NCBI RefSeq assembly: GCF_900155685.1
Contig: NZ_LT732548.1
Location: 4,599,301-4,663,300 of the forward strand
Direction of reading: 5' to 3'
DNA: 64,000 bases
From: Paenibacillus bouchesdurhonensis
GTDB taxonomy: Bacteria > Bacillota > Bacilli > Paenibacillales > Paenibacillaceae
Shown: in pieces, positions 27,540 to 36,435 of the stretch
How the letters are laid out: the number at the start of each line of letters is the position of its first letter
Numbering within the stretch: position 1 is the first letter of the stretch
Position numbers and translations under genes: made by a program
The notes under the pieces: generated by a model
Told to the model about the DNA's origin: nothing
The model's database searches: none
Seen by the model: only the letters and a program-made list of their open reading frames with translations

Positions 27540-29051
27540 CTATTTTTTAATTGCTGCATAATCCTCGTTCGTGTAGTCCTTATCCGCGCTCCAGTTGGAG
27601 AATACGAAATCCTCTTTATCGACCTTCGCGCCGTTCGCTTGCGCCTCCTTTAAGGCCTGATCCATCGCGGTATTGACGTTGTTGGACAAGAACTTCAAAG
27701 CATCCTTCGGATCTTTGATCGCACCAGAGATTAAGCCCTGTACGATATCGCCAAGTCCAGGCTGAGGATCCTTGTAATTCGCGAAAACTGCAGAGGTTTC
27801 CGGATTTTTGATTTCCACGCTAGGAACGAGACGGGAATTCTCCATTGCCACTTCGAAATACTGTTTGAATTGTGGAAGCTCGGCCGCTGCTTCATTTACG
27901 TCTTTCAGCATCGAGAAACGATCTCCCGCTTTAACTAATACGGATTGATAATCCTTGTTGAAATACTCCTTCAGATACAATGCCGCCGCTTCCGGATGCT
28001 TCGTTGTTGAAGACATGCCGACCCAAGGTTGGAAGTTCGGTCTTGGCAGGTAGCCCTGCTGGCCGCTGTCCGGAATTGGAGGAGCCATCACGCCGAAATC
28101 CAGTTCAGGATTCTCTTTCGCCCAGACGCCAATCGACCATTCACCTTGGATAATAAAGCCTGCTTGGCCTTGTCCAAATAAGGCGCGTGCTTCCGGCGCG
28201 GAGATGCTCATTGTCTTCGGATGATAGCTGCCGTCATCCTTCATGCCTTTGAACAGATTCATCACATCAATCACTGCCTGTGAATCGTAATTGGCATCGT
28301 TCGTAGCCAAGGATAATGGCGAATGCGGATTCAGGCCGCTGCCGCCCAGAGCAGACCAGTCGATCACCGGGTTCTTCCAGCGGACAATCGTCTTACCGCC
28401 CTCGATAATGCCGTAAGCCTTACCCTTGGATACCTCGGTGATTGCTTTCGCTGCTGCACGGAATTCGCTGTGTGTCTTGGGCGGATTCTCGGGATCCAGG
28501 CCTGCTTCCTTGAACAAGGTTTTATTGTAGAAAATAAGCGTATTCGGCAGAGGCAAATATGCCGGAATCGTGTAAATCTTGCCGTCCTGCATCGTTGCGC
28601 CTTCTACGAAGACCCCATCAACAAAGCGGCTCTTGAATTCATCATCCAGATATTGATCCAGCGGCTGGAACCAGTCTCCGGCGACTGCGGTGCTCAGTTT
28701 CATCCCAGGCGGGATCGGGAACAAGTCTGGAGCGTCTCCCGATTTAATCGCTGTCGTAATCGTGTTTTGGAATTGATCGCTTGTTAAGAGCGTATACTCG
28801 ATTTTGATCTCTGGGTGTCTCGCTTCGAAATCTTTGATGAACTGCTCACGGTACGGCTTCTCGCTATCCGCCCAGTCCATGACGCGCAGCGTGATCTTTT
28901 CTCCCGGCTTTTGCTCTTCTGCCGCTTCTTGTCCCAACGAGTTCTGTCCACTGTTCTCTGCTGTAGAATTGGAGCTTGAGCAGCCTGCAAAGATTTGTAT
29001 AATTAGTACCAGCATCAGAAAAACACTAACCATTTTAAACTTCCTGTTCAC
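27540..29051 (-). CDS. Extracellular sugar-binding lipoprotein (SBP family 1)
   Basis: The protein has 503 residues and a GTG start preceded by GGGGGA. The lipobox IFAGC places Cys24 as the lipidated residue. The mature part has the family 1 pattern (TLRVMDWADSEKPYR, IKIEYTLLTSDQF, FGQGQAGFIIQGEWSIG). It should deliver an oligosaccharide to the two downstream permeases. Its upstream region contains a candidate cre site and a fossil of an AraC-type gene. Gene order suggests the ligand is a sulfated or amino-sugar glycan fragment. Confidence 0.9.
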   Translation of the reverse strand: MNRKFKMVSVFLMLVLIIQIFAGCSSSNSTAENSGQNSLGQEAAEEQKPGEKITLRVMDWADSEKPYREQFIKDFEARHPEIKIEYTLLTSDQFQNTITTAIKSGDAPDLFPIPPGMKLSTAVAGDWFQPLDQYLDDEFKSRFVDGVFVEGATMQDGKIYTIPAYLPLPNTLIFYNKTLFKEAGLDPENPPKTHSEFRAAAKAITEVSKGKAYGIIEGGKTIVRWKNPVIDWSALGGSGLNPHSPLSLATNDANYDSQAVIDVMNLFKGMKDDGSYHPKTMSISAPEARALFGQGQAGFIIQGEWSIGVWAKENPELDFGVMAPPIPDSGQQGYLPRPNFQPWVGMSSTTKHPEAAALYLKEYFNKDYQSVLVKAGDRFSMLKDVNEAAAELPQFKQYFEVAMENSRLVPSVEIKNPETSAVFANYKDPQPGLGDIVQGLISGAIKDPKDALKFLSNNVNTAMDQALKEAQANGAKVDKEDFVFSNWSADKDYTNEDYAAIKK

Positions 29052-29122
29052 ACAAAATCCCCCTTTGATTTTATTATTTTTCTCTACTCTACAATTCCAA
29101 CATTCCCCACAAAGACTGAATT

Positions 29123-29136
29123 TGAATACGATTACA
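29123..29136 (-). promoter_or_regulatory. Candidate CcpA cre site upstream of the sugar-binding protein
   Basis: The plus strand reads TGAATACGATTACA, which fits the cre consensus TGWAANCGNTNWCA at all positions but one. It lies about 72 nt upstream of the GTG start, consistent with catabolite repression of the transporter operon. Confidence 0.45.
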
Positions 29137-29188
29137 AAATCAATCTTTTGTGATTTGCTTTTATATTATCTAATTTCAACATTGTTCG

Positions 29189-29231
29189 ACAATGTAGGGA
29201 AGCAGCTTGTTTTTGTATTTTTGATACTTTT
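29189..29231 (-). pseudogene. Remnant of the 3' end of an AraC-family gene
   Basis: Over 43 bp, 35 positions are identical without gaps to 31346-31388, which is the coding 3' end of the AraC gene. Translated on the minus strand it keeps KSIKxTK and PTL in the same spacing as the AraC C-terminus. The match runs in the same direction as the intact gene. It is now non-coding, inside the promoter region of the solute-binding protein gene. Confidence 0.6.
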
Positions 29232-29299
29232 ACATTTGTGATGCAATTCGCAATTGAAGTATCGGTCTATCTTTTGTTTTTGCCAAAAGCAGCAAAAAA

Positions 29300-29321
29300 C
29301 TCGCCAAATCTGTTTGGCGAG
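29300..29321 (-). terminator. Terminator downstream of the first GH20 gene
   Basis: On the minus strand, perfect 9-bp arms CTCGCCAAA and TTTGGCGAG enclose a 4-nt loop and are followed by six T. It separates the GH20 gene from the transporter operon. Confidence 0.85.
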
Positions 29322-29350
29322 CTTTAAAGTTTATCTCGTATTTTCTATGG

Positions 29351-31243
29351 TTAAACTCCGGCTATAACCGAAGGCGTCGCAATCGTATGCCACAAATTGG
29401 CGCTCATCGCCTTTCTTTCTTCCTTATTTTCACGTCCGTCAAAATACAGAATCTCCTGCTCCAGCTCCTCAAGCTGCGTCAGCTCCCCCGACAGATAACT
29501 CTCAATGCGGCGGATTGCTGTTTCGATCCGCTGCAGCAAACCGCCCATGCGAAGGTCAAACACATCGAGACCAAAAATTTTGTTCTCATCCAGCCACTGC
29601 GCATGGTAGTCCGTGATGAACTGCTGCGCTCTTTGCTTCAATTCAGGCAGTACCACCTGGCCGTATTTTGCCAGAAGTTCCTGATTTTTGTTCAAATAAG
29701 CCATACGGATATTTATTCCCGCTTCGCATTTCAATTCCAAGAGACTGCTTAAGGCATGCTGCGTTTGGAAAATTTCCTGCCACTCCGGATTTCTTGACAC
29801 ACAATCAGCGAAAAACTCCGCACATTTCTTGAAATGAGCGGCATACACCTGAGGAATAACGTGCTTATCGAATAATCCGTACAGGACATCCTGGTACAGC
29901 AAATATTTGGGTGGATTGATCGAATGCGCATCGGACGAAGCATTATCCGGTACCAGCATCGTCATGTCCAGGTTCATAAAATCGTCATAGCTTCCGCCCG
30001 TACAAGTATTGAACCGCTTCTGTAGATACTCTGTATCGGCACGATTCGCATAACCCAGTTCCGCCCACAGCTGCAGCGCCGGCAGAATCGAATAGACTGA
30101 AGCTTCAGCCCCATTATCTCCCCAGGCCGTGATCAGTACTTCGCTTATGCCATACTTTACGCAGCTCGCATGGGCCATTTCGCCGATATAATTGCTGAAA
30201 TGGCTGTTCGGCGAGAAGCCCATCCACTTCCAGGCTCCGCCCGCAAAAATAATCTGATCGCTAAGCTGCTTATGCTTTTTCAGCATGCCTTCGTATTTCT
30301 CCGGCTCCACCGAGTAATAATCCCAATACACGAGCGAGATATCGTCGGGAATCATGTCGATCACGTCCTGCCGGATCGGGCTGTCCACATCGTAATATTC
30401 CCCCGCACTGGCCAGGCGGAAGAACATATCGCTCCACATCATTGGCTTGTAGCCATATTTCCGGGCGATCTCCATCACTTTGTGAAAATGCTTCAGCATC
30501 AACACCGATCTTTCCTGGTAGCCATGCTTGTCAAGATATTTGCCGAGTCCCATCATATGGGCTTCATCCATCCCGATATTGATTCTGCGGCTCGTTAAAT
30601 TTTCCGACATCGTCCGGAACATTGCGTCAATGAGCGCATAAGTCTTGTCTTCATTAATCAGCAGAATGTCGTTGCAGTCTACGATATCGGCAAATGCGCT
30701 CCACTTTAGCGCCGCACCCAAATGAGCCAGCGTCTGAATGCAGGGCACAAGCTCGATCCCGAACAAACGCGCATAGCGATCCATCGCCTGCATTTGCTCT
30801 CCGGTATATCTGCCACGCATATAGCCAAAGTAAGGATACTCCTCGATTTCATAAGTATCCTCGGTGTACAGCTGCACCGTCGTGTATCCCATCAGAGCCA
30901 GGCTTCTTATCAGCCTTTGGAAGGTCTCCACCTTCAGCACCGCATTTCTCGAGCAGTCGAGCATGACCCCAAGCTGTTCATAAGCAGGACATTCCGTGAG
31001 CACAAACGCCTCGCCCCGCTTCAGCCCCTCGATCATTAATCCTAACGCTCGGCAGATTTGAGAGTCATGCTGATATTTAATCGTCCCTGTCATACCATCA
31101 AAGCGTACATCGATGGATACCTCACTGGTTCGAGAAAATTGAACCGTTATCCCTTCATCCACAAGCTCTACGCCCAATAAAGGCATTATTTCCTTAACGC
31201 CCTCAAGCTGCGTTTCATTTAGACCTGCTAATTCCACCTTCAT
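29351..31243 (-). CDS. GH20 beta-N-acetylhexosaminidase (GH20C-like), cytoplasmic
   Basis: The protein has 630 residues and GGGAGG before its ATG. The catalytic Asp-Glu pair of family GH20 is in GMDEAHMMG (D226, E227). The N-terminal part and the segment LGVMLDCSRN resemble the intracellular GH20C type known from streptococci. There is no signal peptide. The role inferred is release of terminal GlcNAc or GalNAc from imported oligosaccharides. It lies between its probable AraC regulator and the ABC importer. A close paralogue of the same length lies at 55160-57052 in a second transporter operon. Confidence 0.9.
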   Translation of the reverse strand: MKVELAGLNETQLEGVKEIMPLLGVELVDEGITVQFSRTSEVSIDVRFDGMTGTIKYQHDSQICRALGLMIEGLKRGEAFVLTECPAYEQLGVMLDCSRNAVLKVETFQRLIRSLALMGYTTVQLYTEDTYEIEEYPYFGYMRGRYTGEQMQAMDRYARLFGIELVPCIQTLAHLGAALKWSAFADIVDCNDILLINEDKTYALIDAMFRTMSENLTSRRINIGMDEAHMMGLGKYLDKHGYQERSVLMLKHFHKVMEIARKYGYKPMMWSDMFFRLASAGEYYDVDSPIRQDVIDMIPDDISLVYWDYYSVEPEKYEGMLKKHKQLSDQIIFAGGAWKWMGFSPNSHFSNYIGEMAHASCVKYGISEVLITAWGDNGAEASVYSILPALQLWAELGYANRADTEYLQKRFNTCTGGSYDDFMNLDMTMLVPDNASSDAHSINPPKYLLYQDVLYGLFDKHVIPQVYAAHFKKCAEFFADCVSRNPEWQEIFQTQHALSSLLELKCEAGINIRMAYLNKNQELLAKYGQVVLPELKQRAQQFITDYHAQWLDENKIFGLDVFDLRMGGLLQRIETAIRRIESYLSGELTQLEELEQEILYFDGRENKEERKAMSANLWHTIATPSVIAGV

Positions 31244-31268
31244 TGATTACGCCTCCCTAAAGAAGAAA

Positions 31269-31297
31269 CCTGCAGCGTCATATGATATCGCTACAGG
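31269..31297 (-). terminator. Hairpin between the AraC gene and the first GH20 gene
   Basis: On the minus strand, arms CCTGTAGCG and CGCTGCAGG pair over 9 bp with one wobble, followed by TTTCTT. It lies 35 nt after the AraC stop and is a weak terminator or attenuator. Confidence 0.55.
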
Positions 31298-31331
31298 CCA
31301 TCCGTCCTATCGTATTAACAATCGTAATCAA

Positions 31332-32180
31332 TTATGAATGATCTAACAATGTAGGGATGACTCCCTTTTTTGTACTTTTGATACTTTTGCGGTATTCGCT
31401 TGGAGAGGTGTTGAATGAGCCTCGAAAAGTGTGGTTTAAATGAGGCGAATCACAGAACCCGCACTTTTGGGCAATTTGCTCAATGGTGTCGTCCGTCGTT
31501 TCCAGCAGTCTTTTTGCATGCATCAACCGCAGCTTTTTCACCATTTTCATAGGAGTGAGCCCATAAATCTCTTTAAAGACACGGCTAAAATAGACGGGAT
31601 TCATATGGTAAATTTGCGCCAGCTCGTCGCGGGTAATATTCTCGTTCAGACGGCTCTCGATATAGTGAAGCACATTGTTGAAGCGGTCGGTAATGTAAAA
31701 TTCATTCGGCGACCGTTTCCCGCCCAGTTTGGAACTCTCAATAATCTCATGAAGCAAGGATAAGGCCAGGAAGCTGCATTGCACGGATCGGTAATCGTTG
31801 CCCTCCTGCAGCCACATGCTCCTTAGTTCATCGAATTTCTTCTCGTACAGCTCTGGATTTCTAATCGTTACCACCTTGCCCATCGGATAGAAGCTAAAGA
31901 AGTCCACTTCCTCCATCACCTTCAAATCGATGTTGAACAGGTAGTGGATTCCATCCGTCTTCGAAATGACGTTAAACGGGAGATCGGGGCGGTGGATCAT
32001 CACATCCCCCGTTTTGGCGATGTATTCCTTCCCCTCAAAGGTCGTGCTGACCTCCCCTTTTTTGATATAGGCAACCGTGCAGCAGGACTGGACATAATCA
32101 AAGATCACTCTAGACTTGTACTGGATTTTCTTCACATCGAACAACGTAATTTTCAGCTGATCGCTTACACTATACGACAA
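31332..32180 (-). CDS. AraC-family transcriptional regulator
   Basis: The protein has 282 residues and a TTG start with AGGAGG 9 nt upstream. The N-terminal half is a cupin-like ligand-binding domain (CTVAYIKKGEVSTTFEGKEY). The C-terminal half has two HTH motifs (ITRDELAQIYHMNPVYFSRVFKEIYGLTP and DTIEQIAQKCGFCDSPHLNHTFR). It is the first gene of the sulfatase/GH20 locus and its likely activator. Its 3' end has a decayed copy upstream of the binding-protein gene, showing a past rearrangement. Confidence 0.9.
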   Translation of the reverse strand: MSYSVSDQLKITLFDVKKIQYKSRVIFDYVQSCCTVAYIKKGEVSTTFEGKEYIAKTGDVMIHRPDLPFNVISKTDGIHYLFNIDLKVMEEVDFFSFYPMGKVVTIRNPELYEKKFDELRSMWLQEGNDYRSVQCSFLALSLLHEIIESSKLGGKRSPNEFYITDRFNNVLHYIESRLNENITRDELAQIYHMNPVYFSRVFKEIYGLTPMKMVKKLRLMHAKRLLETTDDTIEQIAQKCGFCDSPHLNHTFRGSFNTSPSEYRKSIKSTKKGVIPTLLDHS

Positions 32181-32280
32181 GAGAAGGCCTCCTTTGATGC
32201 GTGAAATAAATTAGTTTGACTATTAGGCTCTATCTACAAGTTTCTGCAATTAGAATAACACGTTTTTGCCCCGCAATCAT

Positions 32281-33003
32281 TCACTTCTCTTCTTCTAAAA
32301 TAAAAGTTATTATTCCCTCTACTGTCTGCCGCTGCTGTTCTTCCCGCGCGATCGACGCCATACCGTCTCCATCCTGCTCCCCGTAGTTGCCGAAATAGGC
32401 ATGATTTCCTCCCTCGATGACATACTGGTTTGGGACATCGCCCAGCTTGGTCGTATCCAGGATCATGTCCTCGCTGCCATAAATAGCGAGCATGGGAAGC
32501 TCGGTTGGGCCGACGGGGTAAGCGCCAAGGAGTATCATTCCTTCCAACTTGTCAATATGTTTGCTGGCATAGCTGCTCGCCATCGCCCCGCCCAAGGAAT
32601 GCCCGCTGATATACCAGCGCTTCACCTCGGGAAACTGCTCAAATACGTGATCCGCGGCATTAATATCAAATACAGCCAGGTTAAAGGGCATTTTCACTAG
32701 AATGCATGTAATTCCTTCCCGGGACAACTGCTCTAGCAGCGGAGCATAGGCTGTTGCCTCCACCTTGCCGCCAGGGTAGAAGATCATAGCGGTATCGCTG
32801 GCTTGCTGCTTCTCCGGGTAGAAGATCCACATCTTGTCCTTGCTAACAACGCTGTTCTCTTCGCCTGCTATAGCTTGTACTGCCGCTTCATCCGCCCGAT
32901 AGTAATCGAGTGTATAAATATAAAAGACTCCAACGACAAGGAGTAAAAAGGCGAGAATACTGATTGCCGTAATTTTGAGTCTTTTTTTTGCTTTCGATTG
33001 CAT
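32281..33003 (-). CDS. Membrane-anchored alpha/beta hydrolase
   Basis: The protein has 240 residues from ATG 33003 (GGGAGG upstream). Residues 7-32 form a single N-terminal membrane segment or uncleaved signal. The hydrolase part has the nucleophile elbow GHSLGGAM, an acid in YGSEDMILDTT and a histidine in GGNHAYFG, a complete Ser-Asp-His triad. It resembles the BAAT/dienelactone-type 'alpha/beta hydrolase 5' proteins facing outside the cell. The substrate is unknown. It is a single-gene unit. Confidence 0.85.
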   Translation of the reverse strand: MQSKAKKRLKITAISILAFLLLVVGVFYIYTLDYYRADEAAVQAIAGEENSVVSKDKMWIFYPEKQQASDTAMIFYPGGKVEATAYAPLLEQLSREGITCILVKMPFNLAVFDINAADHVFEQFPEVKRWYISGHSLGGAMASSYASKHIDKLEGMILLGAYPVGPTELPMLAIYGSEDMILDTTKLGDVPNQYVIEGGNHAYFGNYGEQDGDGMASIAREEQQRQTVEGIITFILEEEK

Positions 33004-33119
33004 AGTTAACCTCCCTATATTTACCAAATAAATCATTCATAAATTGAGGGTTTCGCCTTTCAGAAGCTTAAGTAACCATTCATTGGTACAATCGAAATGT
33101 GCTACTATCAATGAATTTG

Positions 33120-34352
33120 CTATTTACTCACACAGTTCCGGCCTTTTTTCTTGGCCCGGTACAAGGCCATGTCCGCCGACTTCATGACGGCATCCGGTTT
33201 CTTATGCTTCTCGCTCTTTTGAGCTAAGCCGATACTCACAGTGATGTAAATTTGCTTCCCGACTCTATTATTCCTTGCTTTACGCCGGGATTTGCTCTTG
33301 CCCTTCCCTTTCCGATTGCGCAGCGTAAAAGGACGTTTAGCTATCTGCTCCCTCAGCTGTTCCAGATGCGGCAGCGCATCCTGTACGCTTTTTCCCGGAA
33401 AGAGAATCGTGAATTCCTCACCGCCGTAACGGTAGGACTTTCCTCCGCCGGTCACGTCCTTGATCACCGAAGCCACCAGCTTAAGCGCCTCGTCCCCCGT
33501 GTCATGCCCATAGGTATCATTAAACTTCTTGAAATGGTCGATATCCAGCATGGCGATGACATAATTCATGCCCAGCTTCATCATATCCTGCTTCAGAGCT
33601 CGCCGCGATGGCAGGCCTGTAAGCTCATCCGTAAATGCCATCGAATACGAATCCTGGATGATCGAAGTTATCAGTACAATGCCAGAAACGGCAAAGAACA
33701 CAGCGTACATCATCGGGTCGCGGTTCTCGTGCAGCACATAGAACAGGGCGCATAACACGGCAATAAACGAAATATCCTGAGATGATTTATATTTGACCTG
33801 CCTGATGATGAGTAGGATTAAAGCGATCAGGAAGATCGCGATGGACAGCTGGGTTACCGCTGTTATAGAAGTAAGGCTGACAGGGAGCACATCTTTTTTG
33901 ATCAAAGAGAGAAGCCCGCCTTGCTCGGGACGCAGCAGCCATACTGAAATCAAGCCCTGAGAGAGGATGATTCCAATGCGGAGTACCCCCCATAGGCTTA
34001 ATATTCCCCGTTCCCTAAATAGAGAGAACAACCCGATGTTCAGCGGGATCAGCAAGGAGATGATCCTATAAATATCATTCGCAGCAATCGGGAAAGACAG
34101 CTTCGTCATACCGGGCAAATATTCCATGGACGCCAAAACAAGGGCAAGTACGACGAGGATAAAAAGCTCCCTGCTCCGGTTGAATTTCCACGAGATAACT
34201 GCGCCCACGGCAAAAATTACATAGGGGGAAAGCTCGATAATATCCAGCTGCGCCTGTGCCAGCGTACTGGTTTCTTTATAGAAATAATAGGCCCCAGCCA
34301 TTAGAACAAATGGGAGAACAAGCTTAAGGACGTTCTGAACCGTAGTCTTCAA
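33120..34352 (-). CDS. Membrane diguanylate cyclase (GGDEF domain)
   Basis: The protein has 410 residues and a TTG start with AAGGGA upstream. About eight hydrophobic segments cover residues 1-235 (LPFVLMAGAYYFY onward). The GGDEF domain (240-408) has DELTGLPSRRAL, DIDHFKKFND and the active motif YGGEEFTIL, so it should synthesise c-di-GMP. A basic insert (RNRKGKGKSKSRRK) near 355-370 is unusual and may bind nucleic acid or the membrane. The inhibitory RxxD site is not obvious. It is a single gene, unlinked in operon terms to the EAL protein at 14.6 kb. Confidence 0.9.
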   Translation of the reverse strand: MKTTVQNVLKLVLPFVLMAGAYYFYKETSTLAQAQLDIIELSPYVIFAVGAVISWKFNRSRELFILVVLALVLASMEYLPGMTKLSFPIAANDIYRIISLLIPLNIGLFSLFRERGILSLWGVLRIGIILSQGLISVWLLRPEQGGLLSLIKKDVLPVSLTSITAVTQLSIAIFLIALILLIIRQVKYKSSQDISFIAVLCALFYVLHENRDPMMYAVFFAVSGIVLITSIIQDSYSMAFTDELTGLPSRRALKQDMMKLGMNYVIAMLDIDHFKKFNDTYGHDTGDEALKLVASVIKDVTGGGKSYRYGGEEFTILFPGKSVQDALPHLEQLREQIAKRPFTLRNRKGKGKSKSRRKARNNRVGKQIYITVSIGLAQKSEKHKKPDAVMKSADMALYRAKKKGRNCVSK

Positions 34353-34475
34353 GTAAATGATTCCCTTCGTGATGTTTTACTTTTGCTTCTATATATATCG
34401 GCTAAAGCAAAGCACCAACTTAGGAATGGCCTAAATATAACCGACCTAGAGCGGCCCCTCGGGCCCTTCTGGAAT

Positions 34476-35645
34476 CTACACTTCTAAAATCCCGCTTTGG
34501 CGAACTGCCTCAACCGCCTGCTTCAGGTTCTCTTCCTCTTGAACTAAAGCCATTCGTACATATCCTTCCCCCGAAGGGCCAAAGGCGCTGCCCGGTGTGA
34601 TGATAACCCCCGCTTGAGTGACCAAATCCATGACAAAATCCTCGGATGTGTCGTAATGGGAAGGAATCGCCGCCCAGACAAACATCGTTGCCTCCGGCTT
34701 ATCTATCTTCCATCCCAGTGCATTCAACCCGTCGCAAAGAACATCTCTTCGGTACTCATAAGCTTTGCGCGTCGTCTCTACGCCGCTCTGATCCCCCGTT
34801 ATCGCAGCAATCGCGGCTTGCTGGATTGGCAGAAACATGCCATAGTCCATGTTCGACTTTAGTATTTTCAGGCGGGAGACAACCTGCTCATTCCCCACAC
34901 AAAAACCGATTCTTGCCCCTGCCAGCCCATAGGTTTTGGATAAGGAATTAAACTCGACACCGACCTCCTTCGCACCGGGGAAGGAAAGAAAGCTGCCGCA
35001 GCTTTTACCATCAAACACTAATTCGCTATAGGCATTATCATGAAGAACGATGATATCATATTTCTTTGCAAAAGCGATCAGATCAACGTAGAAGCTGTCC
35101 GGCGCCATCGCGCTGGTCGGATTGTTCGGATAGGACACCAGCATCAGCTTGGCTTGCTGCGCCACATGCTCGGGAATATCCTGCAAGTCGATCACATAGC
35201 CGTTTTCTTTTTTCTGCGGCATATAGTGAAGCTTCGCTCCGGCCAGCAGCGGCCCGTCTGCGAACACAGGGTAGCAGGGATCCGGCACCAGCACGATGTC
35301 TCCCTCATCCACAATGGACAATGAAATATGCGCCAGCCCTTCCTGCGAACCTAATAACGAACAGATTTCCGTCTTGGAGTTCAGCTCTACCTCATATCTT
35401 TCCCGATACCAGTCGCTTACCGCTTCCTGTAAAGCGCTTTGGTCGCTGAGTGCATACACATAGTTCCTTTCATCTGCGGCGGCCGAGCATAAAGCTTCGA
35501 TGATATGCTTGCCCGGTGGAATATTCGGCGTGCCGATGCTTAGATCAATCACCGTTTCTCCGCGTTCCAATCTGCTGCGCTTTATATCTGATAATTTAGT
35601 GAAAATGCCTTCACCAAACCGATCCATTCTTTTTGCGAATTGCAT
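34476..35645 (-). CDS. PLP-dependent class I/II aminotransferase (DapL/PatA-like)
   Basis: The protein has 389 residues and GGAG before its ATG. It has the aminotransferase fold type I: IDLSIGTPNIPP at the start, SYPNNPTS (171-178), HDNAYSEL (202-209) and the PLP lysine K237 in SLSKTYGLAGARIGF. The closest type by eye is the LL-diaminopimelate or alanine/aspartate aminotransferase group. The exact substrates cannot be read from sequence. It is a single gene, divergent from a guanine deaminase pseudogene. Confidence 0.87.
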   Translation of the reverse strand: MQFAKRMDRFGEGIFTKLSDIKRSRLERGETVIDLSIGTPNIPPGKHIIEALCSAAADERNYVYALSDQSALQEAVSDWYRERYEVELNSKTEICSLLGSQEGLAHISLSIVDEGDIVLVPDPCYPVFADGPLLAGAKLHYMPQKKENGYVIDLQDIPEHVAQQAKLMLVSYPNNPTSAMAPDSFYVDLIAFAKKYDIIVLHDNAYSELVFDGKSCGSFLSFPGAKEVGVEFNSLSKTYGLAGARIGFCVGNEQVVSRLKILKSNMDYGMFLPIQQAAIAAITGDQSGVETTRKAYEYRRDVLCDGLNALGWKIDKPEATMFVWAAIPSHYDTSEDFVMDLVTQAGVIITPGSAFGPSGEGYVRMALVQEEENLKQAVEAVRQSGILEV

Positions 35646-35765
35646 CTTCTTTGCTCCTTTTTGGCTTGAACTATTATTCCTAAATCTTCATTCTTTTGCA
35701 GAATACCTCTAATTAATAAAAGGTTATCATAATAGCGGAGTCGAAACTATCCGTTATTTTGATAA

Positions 35766-35794
35766 TAGACTTCTCCTGTTCAACGAATTATAAT
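35766..35794 (+). promoter_or_regulatory. Retained promoter of the guanine deaminase pseudogene
   Basis: TAGACT (35766-35771) and a perfect TATAAT (35789-35794) are 17 nt apart, 40 nt before the pseudogene ATG. A PurBox-like sequence AAATACGAACATT (35809-35821; one mismatch to AWWWCCGAACWWT) follows, suggesting former PurR control. Confidence 0.4.
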
Positions 35795-35833
35795 ACAAAA
35801 TACATTTAAAATACGAACATTAAGGCGGTATTT

Positions 35834-36368
35834 ATGGATAATTATATGCAAATATTTCAAGGCACTGCTTTTTCCAGCAAATCCCCCCAAGAAATTCAAA
35901 TCCTTAAGGATCAAACGCGTATTTTGCCAACAGCGTCATCCCAATCGCTCATCTTCATGCCAAAAACGTCGAGATCGGATTAGGCTCCGATATTTCCGGA
36001 GGCTTCTCGCCTAGCCTGTACGATAACATCAGACAAGCGGTCATCTCTTCAAGAATGCTGGAGGACGGCGTGATTACCTCCCTTCCGGCCAGTGAGCGCG
36101 GCGTACCCGGATCACGGATTACGATCCATGAGGCATTCTATCTGGCTACTGCCGGCGGCGGTGAAAGCTTAAGCCTGCCCATCGGCCGGATCGAGGAGAG
36201 CTATGACTGGGATGTACAGCTGATCGATACGAAGCTGCCATCCGCCAAATTACCGATTTTAATGATAAAGAAGATTTAGACGATGTGTTTCAGAAAATGA
36301 TGTATTTGGTTAGACCTGAGCACATCCGCGAGGTGTGGGTGCAGGGTGAGAAGGTGCATTCGCGTTAG
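35834..36368 (+). pseudogene. Guanine deaminase pseudogene with internal deletion and frameshifts
   Basis: An ATG at 35834 opens a short frame (IFQGTAFSS) like the start of guanine deaminase. At about 35926 the sequence jumps, in another frame, to the C-terminal third: IAHLHAKNVEIGLGSDISGG, then RQAVISSRMLE and LATAGGGESLSLPIG. Near 36255 a further 1-nt shift separates LPSAKLPI from FNDKEDLDDVF; that last frame runs through IREVWVQGEKVH to TAG 36368. Intact enzymes have about 450 residues, so most of the catalytic barrel is gone. The gene can no longer deaminate guanine to xanthine. Confidence 0.85.
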
Positions 36369-36394
36369 GAGACAGGGAACCCTCTATCCTATAA

Positions 36395-36431
36395 AAAGGT
36401 GTCCGAATCTTTTGTAGATTCGGACACCTTT
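36395..36431. terminator. Terminator of the Hen1/Pnkp unit, bidirectional
   Basis: Perfect 16-bp arms (AAAGGTGTCCGAATCT and its complement) enclose a 5-nt loop, 5 nt after the Pnkp stop. A T-run follows on the minus strand. Confidence 0.9.
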
Positions 36432-36435
36432 GCGA

